The position numbers and the translations under genes are program-made. Source: Siphonodentalium dalli (Eukaryota > Mollusca > Scaphopoda > Gadilida > Siphonodentaliidae). From it: DNA of 64,000 nucleotides. The notes under the pieces were generated by a model, which was not told the origin of the DNA, made no database searches, and saw only the letters and a program-made list of their open reading frames with translations. Location: contig CP136066.1 of the NCBI GenBank assembly GCA_032622095.1, positions 198,578,816 through 198,642,815 of the forward strand, written 5' to 3'. Each line of letters opens with the position of its first letter. Positions within the stretch are counted from its first letter, which is position 1. This document shows positions 28,001 through 40,000 of the stretch, piece after piece.

Positions 28001-31000
28001 TCATTGATGAGTTGTTATCCCATAGGAAATTTTCAGATAAAAACCCTTTCTATACTAAAGTATCATTGATGAGTAGTCATCCCATAGGAAACATTCAGAT
28101 AAAAACCCTGTCTATACTAAAGTATCATTGATGAGTAGTTATCCCATAGGAAACATTCAGATAAAAACCCTTTCTATACTAAAGTATCATTGATGAGTAA
28201 GTCATCCCATAGGAAACATTCAGATAAAAACCCTTTCTATACTAAAGTTTCATTGATGAGTAGTCATCCCATAGGAAACATTCAGATAAAAACCCTTTCT
28301 ATACTAAAGTATCATTGATGAGTAGTTATCCCATAGGAAATTTTCAGATAATAACCCTTTCTATACTAAAGTTTCATTGATGAGTAGTCATCACATAGGA
28401 AACATTCAGATAAAAACCCTTTTTATACTAAAGTATCATTGATGAGTAAGTCATCCCATAGGAAACATTCAGATAAAAACCCTTTCTATACTAAAGTATC
28501 ATTGATGAGTAAGTCATCCCATAGGAAACATTCAGATAAAAACCCTTTCTATACTAAAGTATCATTGATGAGTAAGTCGTCCCATAGGAAACATTCAGAT
28601 AAAAACCCTTTCTATACTAAAGTATCATTGATGAGTAAGTCATCCCATAGGAAACATTCAGATAAAAACCCTTTCTATACTAAAGTATCATTGATGAGTA
28701 GTCATCCCATAGGAAACATTCAGATAAAAACCCTTTCAATACTAAAGTATCATTGATGAGTAGTCATCCCATAGGAAACATTCAGATAAAAACCCTTTCT
28801 ATACTAAAGTATCATTGATGAGTAAGTCATCCCATAGGAAACATTCAGATAAAAACCCTTTCTATACTAAAGTATCATTGATGAGTAAGTCATCCCATAG
28901 GAAACATTCAGATAAAAACCCTTTCTATACTAAAGTATCATTGATGAGTAGTCATCCCATAGGAAACATTCAGATAATAACCCTTTCTATACTAAAGTAT
29001 CATTGATGAGTAGTCATCCCATAGGAAACATTCAGATAATAACCCTTTCTATACTAAAGTATCATTGATGAGTAGTCATCCCATAGGAAACATTCAGATA
29101 AAAACCCTTTCTATACTAAAGTATCATTGATGAGTAGTCATCCCATAGGAAACATTCAGATAAAAACCCTTTCTATACTAAAGTAGCATTGATGAGTAGT
29201 CATCCCATAGGAAACATTCAGATAAAAACCCTTTCTATACTAAAGTATCATTGATGAGTAGTCATCCCATAGGAAACATTCAGATAAAAACCCTTTCTAT
29301 ACTAAAGTATCATTGATGAGTAGTTATCCCATAGGAAATGTTCAGATAAAAACCCGTTCTATACTAAAGTATCATTGATGAGTAAGTCATCCCATAGGAA
29401 ACATTCAGATAAAAACCCTTTCTATACTAAAGTATCATTGATGAGTAGTTATCCCATAGGAAATTTTCAGATAAAAACCCTTTCTATACTAAAGTATCAT
29501 TGATGAGTAAGTCATCCCATAGGAAACATTCAGATAAAAACCCTTTCTATACTAAAGTATCATTGATGAGTAGTTATCCCATAGGAAACATTCAGATAAA
29601 AACCCTTTCTATACTAAAGTATCATTGATGAGTAAGTCATCCCATAGGAAACATTCAGATAAAAACCCTTTCTAAACTAAAGTATCATTGATGAGTAAGT
29701 CATCCCATAGGAAACATTCAGATAAAAACCCTTTCTATACTAAAGTATCATTGATGAGTAGTCATCCCATAGGAAACATTCAGATAAAAACCCTTTCTAT
29801 ACTAAAGTATCATTGATGAGTAGTCATCCCATAGGAAATGTTCAGATAATAAGTTCAGCAAACAAACTTATTATCTAAACATTTCCATCAATAAATAAGG
29901 CTCCTTCTGTACTTTTATTTATCTGTCAACTGCTTTTACCACTTTAACATCCCTCCAGATAAATAATAGACCATTCCGATGCACACTTTTAACTGAGTGG
30001 GAGAATCCGTTTAGAAAAGAAAGGGCTAAAGAAACTATGGGAATGCAGTCAATGCACCTCATGGAAAAGATATGATAAAACTCAAATCCAAGCCTTGAGA
30101 TAGTGTGCCTGTCATTAGCAGAATGAGGTTCCCAGAGGGTGAATTTGGTGATGCTAGCCCACTATGTGGGGTAGCATCACTAAATTCACCCTCTGGGAAC
30201 CTCATTCTGCAAATGACAGACACACTATTTCAAGGCTTGTTCGAATCATATCGATTCGATTTGCAGAGCCCTATCTATCCGACAATGGGTATCTTTTTTT
30301 AATGAATGAGCTACAATTTATTAAAGGTACCCTGACCAGTTTACTAACCCAAAATTACCATTTATGATTCTCAGAATAAAAGATGAAAATTACTGGGAAT
30401 TCCAGTTCAAACTTAGAATATTGTTACAAAGTATGGCGGCTGTTTTTTTCATTATTCCGTTTACTCCCTAGGCTCATTTTCAGGATATAAAATTAATTTC
30501 TAATTTATTTCTGAGCTGTTAGATTGATTGATTGATTGGGGTTAATGTCACTTTCAGCAACTAAAACCATATCAAGACATTTCCAGTTTTAGTGGTTGAG
30601 GAAATTTGCACACTTACGGCTAATCTAACAGTGATTTCAAAGGCTTGTTGACAATGTGCGGCAAACCACCGGCCATCGATGAGTAACTGGCAACCCCACC
30701 AAATTATGATTTTGAAACATGTGGATTTGAACCCTCATCGCCAGCACTGGAGGGCGAGATGGCTTGGAGTTGTACCCCTAAGGAACTGAGCCACCAAGGC
30801 CCCCCCTGAGCCGCTAGAAGCGGAATACAGAAATTGAATGCTAAATAAGCACATGACGTCACTTTAACCCTTTCTATACTAAATACTCATTGATGAGTAG
30901 TTATCCCTTTAGGAATGTCCAGATAATATGTTAAAAAAGCTACGATAGGTCAGGCATCAGATAAAATTTCGCACACAAGAAGATAGTGGAACTCGTCTTC

Positions 31001-34000
31001 AATTTTCCCAGCTTTACAGAGTTGGCATAAATGATCAGATTGTTCTAAGCTTCTCGAATGATATTTAAATTTGGAGTCGATGATTGCTGGTTCTAAATCT
31101 GCGCAATATGAATCAGTTTGCTTTGTTGAGTTTTACAAGATACTACTGATAAATGCTGATTAAAAATTATAATAAATTTTAAATAATTAATACAAAATTA
31201 AATATATCCATTTAGTACATGAATTATGTATACAGGTACCCCATTCCAATGTGTGGGACAATTATTACCATGATGAGCCTGAACAATCAGTTACCTCTAC
31301 TGCTCCCTGGAGACAAGGGGAGTTACAGCCACAATGTGGCCAGCATACTGATAATATCTTTCACTGCTCATATTCAGGTACCCTTCTCAAAACATGGGTA
31401 GTGCGAAACAGACACACTACAAGCGATCTTGCTCAAGGGTCACAACTTGGCAAAAAATATGAACAGCGTACAATCTGACAATTCCACGTCCATCAATTCG
31501 GCCAAGTCACTGCCAGACCTGTTAACTCTCCTGGATTGTGCGGGAGATTCCCGGATTTGAGCACGATCTCCCGCACTCCCGGACAGGCATGACAATCTCC
31601 CTGATTCAGTTGCTGTAGAAAATCATAAAAAATAAACTCTTTATTTGATCTGATTAATATTATTCACCATAAGGTGTCTGACCTGTTCATGCCCTCTGGA
31701 TATTTCGTCCTGAGTTGGAAAATCCAGTTTTATATTGTTTCGCCGACGTCGAGTATTGTGCTCGATGTCTGAGTCAGTGTTTGAGACATGTGACATGATG
31801 TGAGTGGTAGATGTGTGTACTGGCTAGCTTTAGTGAACATTTGGTATATCCCTAATGTGTTGTTGGATTCTTGTTGTAAGAGTTGTAAAAAGATAGGTGA
31901 TGGGTCCTGGCCTTGTATAAAGGACTTTTGTGAAGGGGGATATTGGTTTCCATGTTTTGAGGTGTATCATGTCTTCTGGCGGGATGTGATAGGACACGCC
32001 TTCATTTTGCGTTCCTATTATCCTTGTTCGAGTTTGGATTTACTGATTTCGCTTGGGTTAAGCTCTTCAGGTGTTTGTCACGTGACAAACACCTAAAGAG
32101 CTTAACCCAAGCAAAATCAGTAAACCTACTAAACTATAAACATAGTGAAGTATACCAAATACTTATTACCTAAGTTATCATACTTAACAAGCAATTAACT
32201 AACGAGACTCAACTCTACAAATGCTATACTAAGAAGTTAGGCTTCCCTTGCTAAACTTTAATCTTTATTTGATCTATTTGACCAGTAGACATGCTATCAA
32301 CACATCCCTGATAACGGACTGCGACATCATTTTGACAATTAACACCCATGAAAAATCTGGGGTCATAAAATCAACAGTGTTCGAACAGCAGGGGCACCGG
32401 ACAATAAAACAACAAACACCTTCTAAGTTCTATTGAACGGGATCACCAGACTGAACAAGGTGACCTGTTCTCAATTAACTCAATTAACAACCCACTAGAG
32501 ATTAGCCCTGAGGTTATATGAAACTATTTATTGGTCTGATGAAATTCAAAAGAAGCACATGTTCTGGCTTTAAACTTTCAGAATCCGTTCCTGAGTTGTA
32601 CTTTTTAATGTGACATTTGAAATCTCGCGAGATCTAAATGAAATCGAAAGTAGTTTACAGTTTAATATTGATATGCGTACTCCGGTAGCTTACGATATTT
32701 TTTCTATAAATGAGACAATAAAAGTAAAAACTACACAGTAAATGTTTTTCTTAAGAATACATGTTAATTTGCCATCAAACTTGCATGTTTCTGTGTGATA
32801 GCTGATCATATTTTTTTTATTTTTGTTGTCCAAATTATGAAAATGCAAAAGGAATCTGAAGGAATAAATTTTTTTTAAATCTCCCGGATGATGACCACAA
32901 TCTCATGGAAAATCGTGACCAATCTCCCGGAAAATATTTTGTGAGGTTAACAGGTCTGGTCACTGCTGTGTGAAACTCATGTTAGACTAGCGGTGGGCTG
33001 CAAACTCATCTCGCTGTGTTCAGTAAAGACAAGTCCAATGTGCTAACCACTGGACAATTGTATGTTATATGTGACCGCGGCTTGAGTTGTTTAAACCCGC
33101 TTCCCATGAATTTCTAAACTGGTATATTACTACATTTCATGTATGAGATGTGTTGGTTGCCATCTGGTATACTTTCCATATGCCAAAGATGTAATTGTTC
33201 TTTGTTTTCTAACAGGTCATAAACTTTATGCAGCAAATAAAATCTGTAGTCGTTAATATCGAACATTGAATGCTAGCTTGTAGTGTTACTGTTCATAACC
33301 TTACTAAAAAAATTGATTATTCTTGTATATATCCGTATATCTAATGGCAGTCTCACGCATTCCCCTTACAACATCATATTATGAGTAGATTATTTAAAAT
33401 AAGCTATTGTTATGTTTGAATTAATTGATTGCATGCTACATAAGCACATAATGCAAGTTTAATGGAATTGTTTCAAATCAAGAATGAAATCCCTTAAAAT
33501 CAGCAGCAAGATGGGACCTATCTTTGAGAAATATTGTCATACTTATTATAGTAACATGCATGGGCTTATAAATAGTTAACAATATTATAAGCCCACGTAG
33601 GCTAGCCGCGAAGCGGCTAGCCGTGGGCTTAAGTGAGTACTGCGTATACACACTCGACGCTGGGAGAGCATAGAATCTGCAATACTGTTAAACGAAAAAA
33701 TATCTTTCCAAAAATAAATTGACCTTTGAAACGCTCTTTGAACTTTGAACTCATCTTCCCGAGCCACATATGCAGCGATTGGATAATCGCGTTTGTCTTA
33801 ACCAATCAAAATCAACGCTGCTCGCAGACGGTTGTTAGGCAAGTGATGCTATTCAAACAAAGTCGAAAATCGCCACCTCGGATTATTATTTCCACGAATT
33901 GCCAATTACAACACACGCTTTGGGCGAGAAAAAAACTGGTTACATTATGATATACAAGGTGAGTACATGTATATGATCAGTATCGAATGTAGGATGTACC

Positions 34001-37000
34001 ATTGTACGCCTTGTTTGGCCGCGAATGTAACAAATTCACCAATTCCAGCCAATTTCCAGGGTATGACAGACTGACGCATGACCTGTTGACTCCAAGTTTA
34101 GTGACTCGGGTTCAAAGTCATAATTCCCCGATTCATTCTTGCAACAAATTTAGAAATTACAATTTGAACGAATCAAGCATCTACTTCATTTGTGATTATA
34201 CTTGCGAGTACTATTTAGATACCTGCAGGCTACACAGCGACAAAATTAATTTATGAACACAGTTTTGTCAAAGGTGGCATTACCTGCGACCAGAAATTAT
34301 TTAGACAGAACGGAAGCGATCGAATTCTCGCATTGTTGACTTGTCGAATGACAGAACACTGACACACGGCGATGGTAAAATGATTTTCATGGTGATAATC
34401 CTGATGAGAAAGTACACAACACTTACTACAGTACAGTACCGTTTATTAATATAACAGTTTGTTTTCAGTTTTGAAACTTGTCAGAGTAAACTGGTATTAT
34501 TATTAATCATTCTGCAATACCAAATGGCCTCACCTTCACACTACTAACTAGTATGTTTATACACTTCATCTTCAAGTTAATCATGATTTCAAGGAAATAC
34601 GGTACGTAGCGGGAATTGTCTTGGATCCAGCTATTATTTTTTTAAACTTTCATCCTAATATTTGTAATATTTGACACGCAGGCATGAACATTATTATTTT
34701 TCGCTCAGTTTTAAATTTACGCAGCTACAGATACAGTTCTTAAAGTCATTAGCTTCACTCCCGGTGGGCATATATTTGATGTCAGACAGAACTGTGCCCG
34801 ATATACCACAAGAAAGGTCATAAAAAACTAGAAAGAAAACCCCAATGTGGCATATTATTAGTGCGGTACTAGGCCTGTATTAAATTGTTGAAAACTGCGA
34901 TCAGAGTAAGAAATCTTCTCAGATACCAACACATTTTCGGAGCGAATCAGCGCGCGGGGTCTCATGGAATTATATTCGGAGGAAATCGGAACCACCCGAA
35001 ATAACGACGATCGGCTGGCACGCACGACTGGGAGAACAGCCAAAACAAAGGCCGGCATGTCGATAACGAAAGTAGATTCAACAAAAAGAGAAGAAAAAAA
35101 AAAAAATAATAGGGGGCCTATCATAGTTTTTGCATTCAAGTTTTCTAAGTAAAATGTCGACAATTATTTGGCAACTAACAAAGTTTTCACACTCTGTATA
35201 TATATTTATATATATATGGAATTTTTGCAAATTTAGGAGAGAATGAGTACGTATTCACAGTGTGCAAACACAGTTACTGGACATAAAGTCCCAAAAATAA
35301 GGTTTTAATCGAGTTCAGAAATCGGTATCTTATATAAGACGTCGTCTTATATAAGATACCGATTTCTGAACTCGATTAAAACCTTATTTTTGGGACTTTA
35401 TGTCCAGTAACTGTGGTGCAAAAGACGATTGGCACACCTCCGAAATTATCCAGGTTCACCAATAATAAACAAATCTGGGAATTCTGCCTTCTAATCTAAC
35501 GTCAACATATTTGGCCGAATACAAGGTGAAGTTATCTGCATGCGAATTATTGACTTCTGTAAATGTAAATTATAAGCAATATTTCAATAATATTTGACAT
35601 CACACTATGATAGACCAATCGTGCTGAGCTAGATCGATTGGTCTTCCTGACACTGTTGTAAGAGATTTCTTGAATATTGAAATTTTTTTTGCTTGAAGAT
35701 TTGTTCAAATTTATGATGAATATACCAGCAAAAAATTATACATTGTCTTTCATTAGTTTCAAAATTGTCTCATTAGTTTCAAAATGAATCAGAATAATTT
35801 TTTTACAAAAAAATGGTTGTAACTTGAAAGAACAATTTAGAGTAGGCCTACTCCCTTTATCCAAGATTCATGCTGGCTGTGAAAGACCGATTGGATTATT
35901 TTAGCCCGATCGGTATATTTTAGCCCGATCGGGCTATTATTGATTGATCGGTGGTTCACCCAGACCTGTAGGATATGCGCACTATAGGATATACATAAGG
36001 CGTTTTATGTATGGGAGGCCTATTTCACTTGAAAGAACAATTTAGAGTAGGCCTACTCCCTTTATCCAAGATTCAAGCTGGCTGTGAAAGAACGATCGGT
36101 CTATTTTAGCCTGATCGGTCTACTTTAGCCCGATAGGGCTGTTATTGATTGATCGGTGGTTCACCCAGACCTGTAGGATATACGCGCTATAGCATATAGA
36201 TACGGCATTTCATGTATGGGATACCCATTTCACATTTATTATTCATTTACGATCAAGCGCAAATATTTCGCAAAATAACATCTATCATTTGCGCTTCAGT
36301 GTAAATCATTAATTAAATAAAAATTAATATGCATTGATATCACCCCCCTGAATTAATTTTAAATGGCACAGACCCACCATATGAGGGAAGCCCCAGTAAC
36401 CCCAATATCTCTTTTATGACCATGGAAATGGTAGACTGAGATATGTGCAGGATATATCTCTTTTACAAAATATACTAGATCTCTGGGATGGAGACACAAA
36501 TTCTTGGGGACAGGTATGCTGATAATATGAAAATTGGGGTTTTCCCCAATTTCAAGTCAATAAGTACACCATATGAGGGAAGCAAGTCCCCAGTAACCCC
36601 GAATTCCATATTTATGGCCATGGAAATGGTATATATCTGTGTAGGAGATGTCCCTTTAATAAAATATACTAGAGCTCTGGGAGTGAGGCACCAATTCTTG
36701 GGACACCAGGGACAGAGATGCTGATATATGCATATGGAAATATTTTTTCTTCAATGTTTCAGTATTATATGGGGCTACTACTATGGGTCCATGATAATAT
36801 ACTATGAGATGGACTCTATCATTCACAATCAGAGGGAAGTAAGGGAGTGTTAGGTATTTGCGCTTAAGCGCAAATATATTGATAGACATATACTTGCGCT
36901 TAAGGGCAAATGATTCATTTTCACATTTTATATTAACTAATTGCATTTAAGCGTAAATAATTTACGCTTAAGCATAAATCAGTTACGCTTAATGTAATCA

Positions 37001-40000
37001 TTTACGCTTAAGCATAATTGACTTATGCGTTATCATAATACATTGGAATTATATTAAGAGCAATAATTTCATCGGCTGTCTTACCTTATATGTATATTTG
37101 TATAATCTGATGGATGTTAACTTACTGGCATTAGTAATGTGGTTGCATCCATTTCAGCTTGAGTATGTGGAGTTCAATGGGAGTGTATATGAATTACGGT
37201 TAAGCGCAACTCATTTACGCTTAAGTGGATTTCATTTACACTTAAGCGTAATTGAAATGAATTATGCTTAAGCAAATACATGTACCTATCTCCAACTGGT
37301 TTCCTCAGTCTGAATATCCATCTTAGTATGGGATCTGGGTGGAGTCCTCACCTATGTTTGAGTAATGTTTTATGGCCTGAGTTAATTTGAGTTTAGAGCA
37401 AATCACATGGGAGTCTTTTTTACATTTATTATTTATTTGCATACAAATATTTACGCTTAAGCATAACGCAATTGCGCTACTTAGTGCAAATACACAACAC
37501 TTCTTTACTTCCATCCAATTTTAACTGTCAATGATTGAGTCCATCTTATGGTATATTTATTTGGGCCTATATAAACTCAAAAATTGAAGAAAACATAATT
37601 CCATATGGATATCTATATCACCATCGCTGTCCCAAACAAATACGGTCTGTACTAGAATAGTGAATAGCAATATGGCACACATGTAGCATTGCACAGGTAA
37701 TTAAACAGTTTGAAATACACATGTAAGACAACTCTTTCTGCACGAGACTGTACCTGCTGTAGTTCGATCATAAAATCGGTCAACGATCTGCAACGATTAC
37801 AAATTTCTATAAATAGTAACATTTTCAACTGTTACCGTTGTTCATTGCTCGATCATGACCACTTTGATTATAATTCTTTCATAACTCGGTCAATGTTCTT
37901 CCGTTGGTGATTTCAGACAATAATTCCTTTTATATCCCTCCCATTCGAATTGACTATACCGCTTGTTTTTCGTTTTATTAAGCTGATGTTACGCTATTCC
38001 AGCAAACGGCCTCCCTCCACGGAAGCTATTTTCTGAGAACGAAAGCCGACTCAATCCCGACCAAGTCGGAAGTGTTCGGGTGTTTCCGCGACTGCACACG
38101 ACAACTCGTTAGTGTATTTATTTGGCGTTTACAGTGGAATTATTCGTCCCGATTGAGGGAAAGTAAATAGTTAGTTACGTGGCCGTATAATTAGTACAAA
38201 CTGATATCTGGTTGGGGCATTTCGTGTATGGGGGTTATTTTATTCAGTCTTTCCACAGAATAACGCAGGGAACTCAATTGTGAGGTTCAATTTACGTTTC
38301 ACATCACTTTAATCGATGTTGAATATATATTTGAGAACCGCCATGCACAACATACATGTAAATGTACTGCATGCACCAGTACCGGTACATATAAAATTAA
38401 AAAAAGGTCCAAAAAATTTCGATGTTTCGACTAACCAAAATCCATGTTCAGGACCTCAAACCTAATTTTTTTCCCTCGACAGCGATAATTGTGTTGCCAA
38501 ACTTTACCGTTACACACTTTTGCCTCTTCCTGTTATAAATACAAAACAAATTTCTAACACAACTCCATTGTGAAAACACTATACATTAAACCGAAACAAC
38601 TATCATGCAAGCTTTCGCGGTTTCCCCATGTACATGTAGGCCTATCCATGTGTGAGCTGAGATATAAAAATGGATTAACTTACTGAATGCAAAATTGCTA
38701 CCATACATGATTTGTGGTTATAATGTTAAAACCCAATTGGTCTGTCTTTCAATTCTTTTATTGTTTAGTCAGCTAACGATCAGTGAGAGCAAGTACAATT
38801 ACATTTTTCTCCTTTCGTTTCACACAAGCTGACACAAGTAGAACTTTTCTCAAAGTAAATTTATCTTCTCATGTGCTTGGTCAGTGGCTCAGTGGACACT
38901 GATCCCCAGTGACAAGCCACTGTTCATCGCAGTTATTGGTACCATGGAAACGCACATGTTAAAACTCAACCATTTTAAGTTACTTGTACCGCTGCAAACT
39001 TAGCTTGAAAGATATATGTCTTATTAGCATCATAGTAGCAACTGTTTAAGTAATGGTTCCCATCACAGAACACATGGCCAATGCTGATAATCCTCAAACA
39101 TATTAGGCAAAAAAAAAATACCTGTGGAATTGTGGGATAGACATATGTCCAGTTAAACTTTTCACATTCCCATAACTTAACTGATGGGAAAGGTTATAAA
39201 TATACCTTCGATCAACTTATATACCTTAATCAACTATTACAGTAACCGTGAACATTTTTACAAGTGCAAATTTTGGCACCTGCGAATAAAATATTGCCAG
39301 TAATTATAGGTGTGGGAGCAATTGCTCCCTTTTCCTGGGAAAGACTTGGCCAATGCATTCTCTTTTATACTAGTACATTGTAGGTGAGGTGCCATATTGG
39401 CGACTCGCATATATAAGAGAAAGCATTGGCACAGGGTTTTTGCAAAATTTCAGGAAGCTCCAGTTAGGAAAGGGTTAATAAATAGCATTGATGAGCTAAG
39501 AAGTAGTATCAGCTTAGAAGATAATATACCGGGTATGTAGGAAAATTAATACACAGGGGTACTGTAACGTGACCCATGGATTGTCGTGGGATAGGTGCTG
39601 TGTTTCTCAGATGTTTTAAAGTGGCACTAATAATTAGCAATAAAGAGTGTTTGTCATCAGCTTAGAATATATGTAGGGCGAACTGTCTCAGGTGTCTCAT
39701 GGAATAGGTGCGGCAAATCAAAGAGACACTAATAATTTAAATAGCTTGGATGACTTGTAGGCACAATAATTATTTAACCCTCATTAAAGCAAACTCCTGG
39801 TATCCCAGCTACAGTAGTAGTTACTACTGTTTATTTTTAATGTTGACAACAATGCTTTTAGATGTCAGCAAATATTTACATGGTTGTACTCGATAGATCA
39901 AACTGCTTGGCATAAAAAGGACTGTTGGTCGTTCCTTTTATTTAACAGTTCAAACTCCATGAAAAGAAGCCATAGTACTTACAATGCAGCATACACTTGA

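Noticed and set aside
20067-29006. Many 63-105 codon ORFs starting MMSKSSHRKHSDKNP
   Set aside because: They only reflect runs of the 63-bp satellite unit, which is a multiple of three; each 62-bp unit breaks the frame. No gene structure or conservation is visible.
18917-29850. CRISPR-like direct repeats
   Set aside because: Units abut without unique spacers, the DNA is eukaryotic, and variation is spread along the whole unit. It is a satellite.
30723-30808. Possible tRNA gene on the minus strand
   Set aside because: A and B boxes are present, but the acceptor stem and anticodon arm cannot be paired; the tail and core identify a SINE.
31240-31380. GC-richer open segment bounded by CAGGTACC on both sides
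   Set aside because: Could be read as an exon between AG and GT, but both frames are equally open and no family is recognised; the boundary is a direct repeat.
31800-32096. 98-codon ORF inside the hAT at 31514
   Set aside because: No hAT transposase motifs, and part of it is a palindrome (32039-32124). Treated as non-coding filler.
34858-35163. 101-codon minus ORF with hydrophobic stretch
   Set aside because: Overlaps an opposite 62-codon ORF; hydrophobicity comes from an A-rich run; no homolog is recognised.
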